From Paenibacillus puerhi (GTDB taxonomy: Bacteria; Bacillota; Bacilli; Paenibacillales; NBRC-103111): a stretch of 64,000 nucleotides of DNA. How positions within the stretch are numbered: the first letter of the stretch is position 1; each line of letters opens with the position of its first letter. A program made the position numbers and the translations under genes. Positions 26,529-35,947 of the stretch are shown piece by piece. The stretch lies in assembly GCF_009846885.1 (NCBI RefSeq), contig NZ_WUWM01000005.1:124001-188000 (forward strand), given 5' to 3'. The notes under the pieces are model-generated. The model saw nothing but the letters and a program-made list of their open reading frames with translations. It ran no database searches and had not been told where the DNA came from.

Positions 26529-26954
26529 GTGACTCAGGCCGGACAAGGGCAGTTTATCGAGGTGGGGATCGGAGACGAGCGATATGCGATCCCGATCGCT
26601 GAAGTTCATGAAATTATTAAGACTCCCGGCTTAACGTCGATTCCCGGAGCGAGGGAACAGCTGAAGGGTGTCTTGCAGGTAAGAGGCCAGCTCATTCCCG
26701 TCCTTTGTCTGCGTGCGCGCTTCGGCTATCCAGAGACGGCCTACACGAAGGCGACGCGTATTGTCATTGTTCATTATGACGGCGGTCGGACGGGAATCAT
26801 CGTCGACTGCGTGCATCGGGTTACTTCCTACGGCCGTATTCAAGCGCCGCCCCCGCAGCTTGGCGAAGCGGACGAAGCTTTTTTTACGGGAATTGGGCAG
26901 AGGGGAGAAGAGCTGGTCTGCCTGTTAAAGCTGGACTCCGTGCTGCAAGGATAG
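26529..26954 (+). CDS. cheW: CheW-type chemotaxis coupling protein
   Basis: 141 residues, the usual CheW length and fold: FIEVGIGDERYAIPIAEVHEII, GVLQVRGQLIPVLCLRARFG, and IVDCVHRV. It couples receptors to the CheA kinase. GTG start at 26529 with GAGGAGG just before, 13 bases after the MCP stop, so both are made from the riboswitch-controlled transcript. A strong terminator follows at 27019. Confidence 0.92.
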   Translation: MTQAGQGQFIEVGIGDERYAIPIAEVHEIIKTPGLTSIPGAREQLKGVLQVRGQLIPVLCLRARFGYPETAYTKATRIVIVHYDGGRTGIIVDCVHRVTSYGRIQAPPPQLGEADEAFFTGIGQRGEELVCLLKLDSVLQG

Positions 26955-27018
26955 GAGCCCGGTTAAAGTCCATGCCTGTCATCCTCTACGATACGGGCGT
27001 GGGCAAGCGTATGGATCG

Positions 27019-27050
27019 AAACCGTCTGTTTTTCAGACGGTTTTTCTTTT
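27019..27050 (+). terminator. Strong intrinsic terminator after cheW
   Basis: AAACCGTCTG (27019-27028) and CAGACGGTTT (27034-27043) form a perfect ten-pair stem with a five-T loop, followed by TTCTTTT. Confidence 0.93.
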
Positions 27051-27108
27051 GGCAGAACGGGAGGGACTCATGGTAGAATAGCGGTACGATAGGGAAGAGG
27101 GGAGAAAT

Positions 27109-28875
27109 ATGGTCACAAAAAAAGCATTGCCGCGGATCCCGATAAGCGAATATCTTTCGCTGTTCCGCAGTTATCTGAAGCCGCAGCGAAAAAGGATGAC
27201 GGTGCTGTCGGCTCTGCTGCTGTCCGGTATCGCGCTGCAGTTGGTTAATCCGCAAATTATCCGTTACTTTATCGATTCGGCCCAATCGCTCCAAAGTGGA
27301 ACGCCGCTCATATGGGCGGCGATTCTGTTCATCGGGGTTTCGTTCGTGCAGCAGCTCGTCTCCGTGAGTGCCTCCTATCTGGGGGCGAATGTCGGCTGGA
27401 TGGCCACCAATCAACTGAGAAGCGATGTGGCTGCTCACTGTCTGAAGCTGGATATGGCTTTTCATAAGACGCAGACATCTGGCTCCATTATCGAGAGAGT
27501 CGACGGGGATATTAATAACCTGTCGAATTTTTTCTCCCAATTCGCGATCATGCTGGTCAGTAATGTGCTGCTCGTCGCGGGAATGCTGGTACTGCTGTTC
27601 CGCGAGGGCTGGCTGATCGGCAGCGGGATGCTGCTCTTCGTCGTCTTTGCCTTGATGGCAATCCGTTATATACGACGGTTTGCGGTACCTCATTGGAGCA
27701 AAGTAAGAGAAGTCAGCGCGAAGTTCTACGGCTTCCTCGGCGAGCATCTGGAGGGTACGGAGGACACCCGGGCCAGCGGGGCGACAGGCTACGTGATGCA
27801 TCGCTTCTTTACGCTGATGAGAGAATGGCTTCCCCTGCGGGTTCGCGCGTTTTACGGCTGGGCCTCGATGTGGATAACGACGATCGTGGTGTTCACCATC
27901 GGCAACGCCGTCGCCTTCGCCGTCAGCTACTATTTGTGGAAGGAAGGCGCGATTTCGCTTGGGACCGTTTACATGATTTTCTACTACACCGAGCTGATGG
28001 CCAAGCCGATCGAACAAATCCGGACGCAGATGGAGGATTTGCAGAAGGCGGACGCCAGCATCGGACGGGTGCGGGAGCTGCTTCAGACCGAGTCCTCCAT
28101 CCAGGACGGCGCAGGAGACCCGCTGCCCTCCGGACCGCTTGCTGTTGCCCTGGAACGCGTGACCTTCTCTTACGAGGGAGAGCGGACTACGCTTTCGGAT
28201 GTCGATTTCCGGTTGGAGCCGGGTCAGGTGCTTGGTCTGCTGGGACGAACCGGCAGCGGCAAAACGACGCTTGCCAGACTGCTGCTTCGCTTCTACGATC
28301 CGGACGAGGGCCGGGTCGCGCTCAGCGGAGTGGACATTCGCCGGACTAAGCTGCAGGAGCTGCGCAGCCGGGTTGGGCTGGTCACCCAGACCATCGAGCT
28401 GTTTCAGGGGACGATTCGCGACAATCTGACGTTCTTCGATGAAGAGGCCGATGATGAGCGGATTATTCAGGTGCTGGGCGAGCTGGGTATGGGCGAGTGG
28501 CTGCATTCGCTGCCACTCGGGCTGGACACGAGGCTGGAATCGGGCGGAGGAGGGTTGTCGGCCGGAGAGGCCCAACTGCTGTCGTTTGCCCGTGTGTTTC
28601 TGACCGATCCGGGGCTTGTCATTCTGGATGAAGCCTCCTCCAGGCTGGACCCGGCGACTGAGCAAAGGATTGAACAGGCAATGAACAAGCTGCTCCAGGG
28701 GAGGACTTGTATCATCATCGCGCATCGCCTGGCTACGATCGAGCGGGCGGATCGGATCCTGGTGCTGGAGCAGGGCCGGATCGTGGAGGAAGGCGAGCGG
28801 GCCAGACTGGCCGCCGATCCGGAGTCGCGCTACAGCCGCATGCTGCGGACTGGAATGGAGGAGCTGCTCGCATGA
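27109..28875 (+). CDS. Heterodimeric ABC exporter subunit A (permease-ATPase)
   Basis: 588 residues. Six-helix export domain (about 25-300), then an ATPase domain: Walker [14 protein letters not shown]-loop [10 protein letters not shown], signature LSAGEAQ, Walker [13 protein letters not shown] with the catalytic Glu, H-loop IIIAHRLAT. The signature deviates from LSGGQ, while Walker B is intact. The next gene shows the opposite pattern, so the pair forms an asymmetric transporter with one functional ATP site. Similar pairs export drugs, peptides or lipids; substrate unknown. ATG 27109 after GAGGGGAGA. Overlaps the partner by four bases. Confidence 0.93.
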   Translation: MVTKKALPRIPISEYLSLFRSYLKPQRKRMTVLSALLLSGIALQLVNPQIIRYFIDSAQSLQSGTPLIWAAILFIGVSFVQQLVSVSASYLGANVGWMATNQLRSDVAAHCLKLDMAFHKTQTSGSIIERVDGDINNLSNFFSQFAIMLVSNVLLVAGMLVLLFREGWLIGSGMLLFVVFALMAIRYIRRFAVPHWSKVREVSAKFYGFLGEHLEGTEDTRASGATGYVMHRFFTLMREWLPLRVRAFYGWASMWITTIVVFTIGNAVAFAVSYYLWKEGAISLGTVYMIFYYTELMAKPIEQIRTQMEDLQKADASIGRVRELLQTESSIQDGAGDPLPSGPLAVALERVTFSYEGERTTLSDVDFRLEPGQVLGLLGRTGSGKTTLARLLLRFYDPDEGRVALSGVDIRRTKLQELRSRVGLVTQTIELFQGTIRDNLTFFDEEADDERIIQVLGELGMGEWLHSLPLGLDTRLESGGGGLSAGEAQLLSFARVFLTDPGLVILDEASSRLDPATEQRIEQAMNKLLQGRTCIIIAHRLATIERADRILVLEQGRIVEEGERARLAADPESRYSRMLRTGMEELLA

Positions 28876-30662
28876 CGACGTTCAACTTTCTATGGAAGCT
28901 AGTCAGCTACCGCAAGGGACTTTATCTATTGAATGCGCTGGCCTGGTCGCTCGTTTACCTCGCGCCTATTGTTCCCGGGCTGCTGACCAAGCAGTTTTTC
29001 GACGAGCTGTCTGGCGATGCCGCCTATACGCTGGGCTTGGGAGCGCTGCTTGCGCTGCTGCTGGCAGCCGCGCTGGCCCGCGTCAGCTTTATTCTGTTCG
29101 GCTTTACGACGGATGTGCAATTTCGCTTCCGGATCGGCGCTCTGCTGAGGCGGAACGTGCTTCGGCATGTGCTGAAGGAGCCGGGGGCCCGGGCGATACC
29201 CGTCTCGCCGGGCGAAGCGATCAGTTCCTTCCGGGACGATGTCGATCAGGTCGAAGAGAGCGTCAGCTGGTCGGTCGATGTGCTGGGGCTGACGGTGTTT
29301 GCGGCGGTGTCCTGCCTAATCTTGATCCGGATTGATGCGCAGATGACGCTATGGGTGTTTCTGCCCCTGATCCTCGTAGTTACGGCAGCGCAGCTGTCCA
29401 CCGCCATGCTGCAGAAGTACCGGGCGGCCAGCCGCGAAGCGACAAGCCAGGTCACCGGTGCGATCAGCGAAATGTTCGGCACCGTCCAATCGATCCAGGT
29501 TGCGGGAGCCGAAGAGCGCATGATCCGCCGCTTCCGCCGGCTGAGCGACGAACGCCGCCAGGCGATGCTGAAGGATACGCTGCTGACGACCTCGCTGGAC
29601 TCCGTATTTTCGAATGCGGTTAATTTCGGGACGGGGCTCATTCTCCTGCTTGCCGCCGAATCGATGAGGACTGGGCAATTTACGGTAGGAGATTTCGCAT
29701 TGTTTGTTTATTACCTGAGCTTCGTCACGCAATTTATTCAAAATTTCGGAAAATTCATAACCTACTACAAGGTGAGCGCCGTTGCCAAGGACCGTCTGCA
29801 GGCGCTGCTCCAAGGGGCAGACCCTCACCGGCTGACCGAGCATCATCCGCTGTATTTGCGCGGGACGCTGCCCGGGCCTGAAGCGGACAGCATCGCCTCC
29901 AAGGGAGAAGCTCCCTATGAGCCCCTTCGGAGTCTGGAGCTTGTCGGGCTAAGCTATACGTATCCGGAGACCGGACGCGGCATAGACCGCATTAACCTTC
30001 GTCTGGAGCGAGGCTCCTTCACCGTAGTCACCGGCCGCGTAGGCTCGGGGAAGACGACGCTGGTGCGTACGCTGCTGGGGCTGCTTCCGAGACAGGAAGG
30101 GGATATCCGTTGGAATGATCGTACGGTGGCAGAGCCGGGCGACTATTTCATTCCTCCGAGGAGCGCCTACACCCCGCAAATCCCAAGGCTGTACAGCGAT
30201 ACGCTGCTCAATAATATTTTGCTCGGTCTGGAGGCGGATGATAGCCGGATAGCCTTGGCTATCCGATCTGCCGTGCTGGAGAAGGATGTGGACCGGCTGC
30301 CGGAGGGGCTCGGTACGATGATCGGACCTCGGGGAGTCAAGCTCTCCGGAGGGCAGGCGCAGCGATCGGCGGCGGCTAGGATGTTCGTGCGCGAGGCAGA
30401 TCTGCTTGTATTCGACGATCTTTCGAGCGCGCTCGATGTGGATACGGAGAGCAAGCTGTGGGAGCGGCTTGCCGAGCTGCGTGAAGGAACGACCTGTCTG
30501 GTCGTAACCCATCGCAAAGCGGCTTTGTCGCGTGCGGATCATGTGATCGTCATGGACAACGGACGGATCGAGGCCGAAGGGAAGCTTGACGAGCTGCTGA
30601 GTACAAGCGAAGAGCTCCGCCGTATCTGGTATGGCTCGGAAGAGCCGGATTCGAGGAAATAG
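28872..30662 (+). CDS. Heterodimeric ABC exporter subunit B (permease-ATPase)
   Basis: 596 residues. Export domain with six helices (about 15-320), then an ATPase domain with Walker [13 protein letters not shown], canonical signature LSGGQAQ, but Walker [13 protein letters not shown] with Asp instead of the catalytic Glu, and H-loop LVVTHRKAA. With the preceding subunit (Glu kept, signature changed) this gives one consensus site (A Walker motifs plus B LSGGQ) and one degenerate site. ATG 28872 overlaps the upstream stop as ATGA; the frame is open further upstream only within the partner gene. Confidence 0.93.
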   Translation: MTTFNFLWKLVSYRKGLYLLNALAWSLVYLAPIVPGLLTKQFFDELSGDAAYTLGLGALLALLLAAALARVSFILFGFTTDVQFRFRIGALLRRNVLRHVLKEPGARAIPVSPGEAISSFRDDVDQVEESVSWSVDVLGLTVFAAVSCLILIRIDAQMTLWVFLPLILVVTAAQLSTAMLQKYRAASREATSQVTGAISEMFGTVQSIQVAGAEERMIRRFRRLSDERRQAMLKDTLLTTSLDSVFSNAVNFGTGLILLLAAESMRTGQFTVGDFALFVYYLSFVTQFIQNFGKFITYYKVSAVAKDRLQALLQGADPHRLTEHHPLYLRGTLPGPEADSIASKGEAPYEPLRSLELVGLSYTYPETGRGIDRINLRLERGSFTVVTGRVGSGKTTLVRTLLGLLPRQEGDIRWNDRTVAEPGDYFIPPRSAYTPQIPRLYSDTLLNNILLGLEADDSRIALAIRSAVLEKDVDRLPEGLGTMIGPRGVKLSGGQAQRSAAARMFVREADLLVFDDLSSALDVDTESKLWERLAELREGTTCLVVTHRKAALSRADHVIVMDNGRIEAEGKLDELLSTSEELRRIWYGSEEPDSRK

Positions 30663-30752
30663 CCGGTCGTCATTTCCCGGGCAAGCGCATAAGTCGACAG
30701 GATTCAGGGCGCGCTTCCGACAGAGGTGTCGAACGCAAGCCGAAGAATAAAA

Positions 30753-30793
30753 CAAGGACCGGCCGGTATATGTCCTATACCTGCCGGTCCTTG
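30753..30793. terminator. Bidirectional terminator between ABC exporter and LTA-synthase-like gene
   Basis: CAAGGACCGGCCGGTATA (30753-30770) is inverted as TATACCTGCCGGTCCTTG (30776-30793) around five bases, with one mismatch. The arms hold no long T-run, but the position between converging genes suits a shared terminator. Confidence 0.75.
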
Positions 30794-30851
30794 CCGTTTG
30801 CGTCCAATGGATGGTAATCGTCGTCTGTCTCTTATCGAAGGTCGAACGGTT

Positions 30852-32405
30852 TTAAGGCTTGCTGCGTGGTGCAATCGTCAGGAAGGCAGGCTCGGAAACG
30901 GCAAGCACATTGTCCTTGGAGTCAAGCACCTTGACCTCGACCGTCAGCGGGCCCGGCCTCGCATAAGAAGACTTGGGAAGGTCCGCGCGGACGGACGATT
31001 CGCTTTGCCACTGGGTCTCGAGCCTTGTCCCGTTAACATATACGGTGCTCCCTTGGCCGAAGCGTCCTCCTTCAATCGTCAGCTGCGGCTTGATCTTCCC
31101 GTCGCCTCCTTCCGAGATGACGGACGGAGAGAGGCTTCGAATTTCGGGCTTCCCGTAGCCGAGCGTGAAGGGCTGCTGGGCGGCCTCCGCCTGGGGCGCG
31201 TTCCGCTGCTCGTTCTCGAAGCGCGCCTGCTGGCGGGATCTCCATTCCTCGGCCAGGCTGCGGTCGATGCCGTACCGCTCGTAATCCTTCTCTGGAGGCA
31301 GCACGGGCATATGCCGGTAAAGTCCGCTTAAATATTCCATGTATGCATCCCCCTGAAGCCCAGCCATCGCAAGCACATAAGGACCGAGAAAGGCCGGGCT
31401 GAGATCGAGGTTGTCACGGGGTTCGTCCTTTTTATAGTTGTTCCAGATCAGCACCGGCACCTCATGCATCTTCCGCAGGAAGTCGGGATCGTCCTCGCCG
31501 GATATATATCCGGTTTCCGTATAAACGGTATATTTCTCGAGGGAGGGGAGATGGTCGCCGAAGAAAACAAGAATCGTCGGCTCCTTCAGCCGGCTATAAT
31601 GAAGCACGAGCTCCTGCAGCATGCGGTCCGCTCCCTGCGAGCCCTGGGCATAGGTTTCGGCGATGCCGATCGCTTCAGCGGATGCCTTTCCTTTGCTTTT
31701 GATGCTGATCGTGTTGCTGGTGAATTTCCCGGGCCAGTAATGATAATGGTTCTCCATCGTATTGGCGAAGATCAGATCGGGACCGGGACTTCGCTCGCTC
31801 TCCTCGATAATCCGCCTGGCTACGGCATGGTCGCCGATATAAGGGCCGACGTAATCGTCGGGATTAAAGTACTCCAGACTGATAAACCGGGAAAAGCCCA
31901 TATGTCTGTATACGTCCGCGCTGTTGAAAAACCATTGATGGAACGGGCTGATTGCCGTTGTGGCATAGCCTTGCCCGGACAGCAGACTAGCCAGAGAAGC
32001 GGTCGGCTGCTTGAGGTATTGCTCATAAACGATCGACTCCGGCGGGAAAAAACGGTACGAATAACCGGTGAGCACCTCCAGCTCGACGTTGGCGGTGCCT
32101 CCTCCAAACATCGGAGACAGCATCGTCCCGGACGTATAGCGTTTGGCAAGCTCCCGGTACATCGGAATCGGATCACGGCTGAATTCCAGCTGGGGCAGCT
32201 TCGTCATATCCCAGAACGATTCGCTGAGCACAATAATAACATTGGGCGGCTTGGCAAGCTCCTCGGGCGTCCAGTCGGTTACCTGCTCGATAACGGGGAT
32301 TGGGGGTGGAGGGACCGTCTTGGTGCGCTGCTTCTCGGAGGTTGGAATCAGGATGAGCGCGAGCGACAAAAGCGTCGCCGATATGGTGCGGATGGTAGGT
32401 CGCAT
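30852..32405 (-). CDS. LTA-synthase-like phosphoglycerol transferase with C-terminal IPT/TIG-like domain
   Basis: 517 residues from ATG 32405 (GGAG eight bases upstream). Only one N-terminal hydrophobic segment (about 7-21) instead of the five helices of LTA synthases, then a sulfatase-fold domain: PNVIIVLSESFWD (Glu62 as metal ligand), GGGTANVELEVLTG with Thr104 as the predicted nucleophile, and VFFGDHLP as a further metal site. The last 95 residues (SLSPSVISEGG ... STVYVNGTRLETQW) resemble an IPT/TIG immunoglobulin-like domain. It probably acts outside the membrane on glycerophosphate or a related group. Divergent from the FHA regulator; no partner on its own strand. Confidence 0.85.
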   Translation of the reverse strand: MRPTIRTISATLLSLALILIPTSEKQRTKTVPPPPIPVIEQVTDWTPEELAKPPNVIIVLSESFWDMTKLPQLEFSRDPIPMYRELAKRYTSGTMLSPMFGGGTANVELEVLTGYSYRFFPPESIVYEQYLKQPTASLASLLSGQGYATTAISPFHQWFFNSADVYRHMGFSRFISLEYFNPDDYVGPYIGDHAVARRIIEESERSPGPDLIFANTMENHYHYWPGKFTSNTISIKSKGKASAEAIGIAETYAQGSQGADRMLQELVLHYSRLKEPTILVFFGDHLPSLEKYTVYTETGYISGEDDPDFLRKMHEVPVLIWNNYKKDEPRDNLDLSPAFLGPYVLAMAGLQGDAYMEYLSGLYRHMPVLPPEKDYERYGIDRSLAEEWRSRQQARFENEQRNAPQAEAAQQPFTLGYGKPEIRSLSPSVISEGGDGKIKPQLTIEGGRFGQGSTVYVNGTRLETQWQSESSVRADLPKSSYARPGPLTVEVKVLDSKDNVLAVSEPAFLTIAPRSKP

Positions 32406-32694
32406 AGGCGGTCTCCTAGCTATAATTTGATTCATATCAGACAGGCAGCTTAGGTATACCGGACGTAATCCGGGCCGTTTCGCAAAGCTTATTATAGCAT
32501 GTTCTGTCAAGGGATGGCAGGTATTCGAAGGAAAGGTTCCCAGCCGCTCCTCGTCGAATGGTCTGGATACAGATATCTTATAACCGATCCGTTAGGCTGG
32601 CGTCAGCGAACTGACATTTCCCTTCCATCCGAAAATACGATATGATGAAAAAGCGGTAATCTGCAAGAAACGCTGCAAACATTGAACTCGGCTT

Positions 32695-33414
32695 GTGGAG
32701 GGGAACGTTCTGGATACTTACGCCTGTCTGTATGTGATCCGGGGAGAGCCGTATCGCTCGGGTACATGCCTGGATCTGACTGCGAATGAGACAGTGATCG
32801 GGCGAGCCACGAACAAGGACGCTCCGGATTTTGCGTTTTCCAATGCTTTTATTTCCAGGAAGCACATGGTGATTCGCCGGGAGGGGGAGCAGGCGGTGCT
32901 GTATGACCTGGGTTCTCGTCATGGTACGGAGCTGAACGGGACTATGGTGGAGCCTCATGTCGGATATCCGCTGCAATCCTTCGATATCGTGAAGCTGGCG
33001 AAGGGGATGACCGTGCTTCATTTCTCGTATATATTTGCCGATCAGACGCTCGAATTCGAGCCCCTCAGTCTGACTCAGCATCTGAACCTGCAAGGAAAAG
33101 AAGATCACCCGCTCCCTACGATTTTTTGGGAGAAACGGGAATGCGTCGTCGACGGCAGACGTATCGCCATGTCGGAGAAGGAGTATTTGCTGCTCCGGCT
33201 GCTGCATGACGAAGCGGACCGGTTGGTCCCGATCGAGGAGATCAAGCGCGCTGTATGGCAGGAGCGCACTGCGGGACCCGACGGCATCCCTGATGTGACG
33301 ATGGACGAGCTCAATGCACTCGTCTACCGTATTCGTAAGAAATACGGTAAGGAAACATTCGCCATCAGTGCCGTGCGGGGCAGCGGATATATGCTGGAGC
33401 TGGATTCCGATTGA
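32695..33414 (+). CDS. FHA domain plus winged-helix transcriptional regulator
   Basis: 239 residues. N-terminal FHA domain (about 12-110) with the diagnostic GRATNKD...ISRKHMVIRR...DLGSRHGTELNG: conserved Gly-Arg, Ser-x-x-His and Gly-x-x-Asn, for binding phosphothreonine. C-terminal OmpR/PhoB-type winged helix (about 140-237): KEYLLLRLLHDEADRLVPIEE, MDELNALVYRIRKKYG, VRGSGYMLE. A Ser/Thr kinase is the expected input. The start is unclear: GTG 32695 lacks a good ribosome site, while GGAGGGGAA lies within the first codons. The MurA-type gene starts 47 bases after its stop. Confidence 0.85.
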   Translation: MEGNVLDTYACLYVIRGEPYRSGTCLDLTANETVIGRATNKDAPDFAFSNAFISRKHMVIRREGEQAVLYDLGSRHGTELNGTMVEPHVGYPLQSFDIVKLAKGMTVLHFSYIFADQTLEFEPLSLTQHLNLQGKEDHPLPTIFWEKRECVVDGRRIAMSEKEYLLLRLLHDEADRLVPIEEIKRAVWQERTAGPDGIPDVTMDELNALVYRIRKKYGKETFAISAVRGSGYMLELDSD

Positions 33415-33461
33415 CAACGAACAGCCGTCTGGGCTTAAGACCGAGGAAGGGAGAGTTGCCC

Positions 33462-34751
33462 GTGCGTTATATTGAAGTTGAACCATCCGGTCCGCTCCAA
33501 GGGACCGTTCAAATACCCGGTTCCAAGAACAGCTCGCTGGCGCTGCTTGCTGCCGCTTGTCTGGCCGACGATAAGGTCAAGCTGGAAGGCATTCCTGCCA
33601 TCGACGATGTCAAGGTCATTGCCCGGATCGGGCAGGAGATCGGCTTGGGCTGGGATTGGCAGCCCACGGGCGAGCTATGGCTGGACCCGCGCTACATCCA
33701 CAGCGCGATGATCGACCCCGGGAAGGCCGGGTCGTATCGCGCATCCTATTATTTCGTCGGTGCGCTCCTGGCCAAGTTTGGCAGGGTTACGCTTGGCTTC
33801 CCGGGCGGAGATGACTTCACGCAGCGTCCGATCGACCAGCATATCAAAACCTTTCAGGCTCTGGGTGCGAAGGTCGTCTTCACGGAGGATCATTATATCG
33901 TGGAAGCGAAGGAGCTCCGTGGTGCGGATATTTACTTCGACACCATCACCTCCGGCGCGACGATCAATGCGATGCTGGCTGCTGCGCGCGCCAGAGGCAG
34001 AACCAATCTGTACAACGCCGCCGTCGATCCCGAGGTCGTCGATACGGCGGCTTTCCTGAACTCGCTCGGGGCGCGGATCTACGGGGCCGGCACAGACCGG
34101 ATCCGCATCGAGGGCGTGCCGTATCTGAACGGCGGCTCCCATACGGTCATCCCCGACCGGCTGATTGCCGGCGCTTTCCTGATGGCTGCCGGGATCACCG
34201 GCGGCACGATAACCGTAAATGACGTCATTCCCGAACATATGGGCTCATGTCTGGCCAAGCTTGAAGAGTGCGGCATCGGGCTTGAAGTCCGGGAAAGCGG
34301 CGTGACGGCTTACGGGGGCCAGCCCATCCGGGCATCGCGGATCCGCACATCGATGTACCCGGGCTTTGCCACCGATCTGCAGCAGCCGATGACGGCTCTG
34401 CTCACCCGGGCGCAGGGCAAAAGCATTATTACCGAGCGTGTGTTTCCGAACCGGTTCAACCATGTGCCGCAGCTTCGCCGAATGGGCGCCGACATAGAGG
34501 TACGGCAGGAAAGCGCCTTTATTCATGGAGGACGGCCGCTCTCCGGGGGATTCGTGCATGCGACCGATGTGCGCGCAGGTACCTGTCTGGTGCTGGCCGG
34601 GCTCTCGGCGGAGGGCAAAACTTATATTACAGGCGTCGAGCATCTGACGAGGGGCTATGATAATGTGATCGGGAGCTTTGCCTCTATCGGAGCTGTATTG
34701 AAGCTGAGGGAGGACGATCAGGATCAGGAGCAGCTGCAAGTCGCCTATTGA
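33462..34751 (+). CDS. murA: MurA-family UDP-GlcNAc enolpyruvyl transferase, Asp in place of catalytic Cys
   Basis: 429 residues, normal MurA length. PGSKNSSLALLAA near residues 19-31 holds the Lys/Asn pair that binds substrate; YPGFATDLQQPMTALL holds the catalytic Asp; ATDVRAG and the end TRGYDN are present. The usual P-G-G-C-A-I-G-x-R-P-I-D loop reads PGGDDFTQRPID, so the fosfomycin-sensitive Cys is Asp (residue 117). Asp at this position is known in naturally fosfomycin-resistant MurA of mycobacteria and chlamydiae and in an active E. coli mutant. GTG 33462 is preferred (AAGGGAG box upstream); a TTG at 33411 is open. It may be a secondary MurA. Confidence 0.88.
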   Translation: MRYIEVEPSGPLQGTVQIPGSKNSSLALLAAACLADDKVKLEGIPAIDDVKVIARIGQEIGLGWDWQPTGELWLDPRYIHSAMIDPGKAGSYRASYYFVGALLAKFGRVTLGFPGGDDFTQRPIDQHIKTFQALGAKVVFTEDHYIVEAKELRGADIYFDTITSGATINAMLAAARARGRTNLYNAAVDPEVVDTAAFLNSLGARIYGAGTDRIRIEGVPYLNGGSHTVIPDRLIAGAFLMAAGITGGTITVNDVIPEHMGSCLAKLEECGIGLEVRESGVTAYGGQPIRASRIRTSMYPGFATDLQQPMTALLTRAQGKSIITERVFPNRFNHVPQLRRMGADIEVRQESAFIHGGRPLSGGFVHATDVRAGTCLVLAGLSAEGKTYITGVEHLTRGYDNVIGSFASIGAVLKLREDDQDQEQLQVAY

Positions 34752-34798
34752 TCACGTCCGGCCTGAAAAGCCGCCTAGCTGAAGAAGGGAGGAGGCCC

Positions 34799-35074
34799 GT
34801 GGGCTTTCTGTGGATATATCTCGTGCTGATCAATATCGTCGGGCTGATCTTGATGGGGGCCGACAAGCGCAAGGCGAGAAGCAAGGCTTGGCGAATTCCC
34901 GAGAAACGCTTGTTTCTCGTCGCTGTGGCGGGAGGTGCGGCGGGCGTGTGGATCGGCATGCGGACCTGGCGGCACAAAACGAAGCACAGCTCGTTTACGA
35001 TCGGCATCCCGGCGATTTTTGTCGTGCAGCTTTTGATCGCTCTGGCTGTCTGGGGGGACCGGCTTCCCCGTTGA
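34799..35074 (+). CDS. DUF1294 membrane protein
   Basis: 91 residues from GTG 34799, preceded by AGGGAGGAGG; the frame is open 17 codons further to a TTG without a ribosome site. Three hydrophobic segments with the DUF1294 motif MGADKRKARSKAWRIPEKRL (about 19-38), then GGAAGVWIGMRTWRHKTKH. A small inner-membrane protein of unknown function. 47 bases after the MurA-type gene and probably on the same transcript. Confidence 0.88.
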   Translation: MGFLWIYLVLINIVGLILMGADKRKARSKAWRIPEKRLFLVAVAGGAAGVWIGMRTWRHKTKHSSFTIGIPAIFVVQLLIALAVWGDRLPR

Positions 35075-35401
35075 ACCCTTGGGTACGATGGGCAGCGTGC
35101 CTTGAGTCTAGCTGCCAGTTGGATAGGGTACCAGCGATCTACCTTTCCTTACATACTTACGGTCCCACGGAACTGCTATCCGGTCGAAATCCGACGCTAG
35201 CCGCCCATAGGCATCCGTCAGCTCTTCACCAGACATCAGGCGGCTATGACCGGTTATTGCCGTCTGCCGAATGCTTGTTCCATAGGTGGTCTGCTCCCGT
35301 CGTTGGTAAAATAGTCAATTTCCCACGATCACCCGATGCGCGGAGCGGGCTGCCTGCATAATCTGGAGCAACCAGATGTAGGGAACAAGGGAGGAAGGAC
35401 C
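35075..35401. other. 327-base stretch without a convincing gene
   Basis: No recognised RNA or gene. On the minus strand a frame from about 35310 to 35108 stays open for about 67 codons without a good start or ribosome site; it may be a decayed gene or chance. The last 20 bases hold the GGAAGGA ribosome site of the L,D-transpeptidase gene. Confidence 0.5.
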
Positions 35402-35740
35402 ATGCCGGCATACCGGATCATCGTCGATTTGTCTGAAAGAACCCTTTATTTGCTGGATGGCAATCAGGTTGTCAATGGGTATCCGATCGGGATCGGGAAG
35501 ATGTTAACCCAGACTCCGCAGGGGGAGTACACGATCATCAACAAAGTCCCCAATCCTGGAGGGCCTTTTGGCGCTTTTTGGCTGGGACTGTCCCGGCCTC
35601 ACTATGGCATTCATGGCACGAACAACCCGTCCTCCATCGGAACGATGGCTTCGCATGGCTGTATTCGTATGCATAATCGCGACGTGCTGTCGTTGTCCCG
35701 GCTCGTTTCGATCGGCACACGGGTTACGATCAGGCAATAG
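35402..35740 (+). CDS. L,D-transpeptidase (YkuD domain)
   Basis: 112 residues: a bare YkuD catalytic domain. The catalytic motif is HYGIHGTN...SHGCIRMHN (His, Ser, His and Cys at about 80-104), as required for the transpeptidase. No LysM domain or signal peptide is visible, so export or a cell-wall anchor must come from elsewhere, or the protein is a short cytoplasmic or spore-associated form. L,D-transpeptidases cross-link peptidoglycan stem peptides. ATG 35402 lies after GGAAGGA. Confidence 0.9.
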   Translation: MPAYRIIVDLSERTLYLLDGNQVVNGYPIGIGKMLTQTPQGEYTIINKVPNPGGPFGAFWLGLSRPHYGIHGTNNPSSIGTMASHGCIRMHNRDVLSLSRLVSIGTRVTIRQ

Positions 35741-35947
35741 GGGCGAAAGAGCGGAAGACCCAACCGGGAGCGGCGAACAGAGGGTGTGAGAACGGTCACA
35801 TTGCTTTCGCCGCTTTTACATTATAATAGGGATATGTTAAGGTTGAGTTAAGCTCTACGACGATGAATCGTTGTCCAGTGGATAGGGAATACTGGAGGAC
35901 ACGCAACCGAAGCTTGGAAATTATTGCCGAATGGAGTGGATGCGAGT

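Noticed and set aside
26986..28725. Long minus-strand frame opposite the ABC exporter subunit A
   Set aside because: It lacks domain signatures and overlaps a strong terminator and a well-supported gene.
35108..35310. Minus-strand frame of about 67 codons (segment MSGEELTDAYGRLASDFDR) downstream of the DUF1294 gene
   Set aside because: No ribosome site or good start upstream of the only ATG, no recognised family, and no terminator; kept only as a possible decayed gene.
35801..35827. TTGCTT...TATAAT before ndk
   Set aside because: The spacing is only 15 bases and the -35 is poor; not strong enough to list as a promoter.
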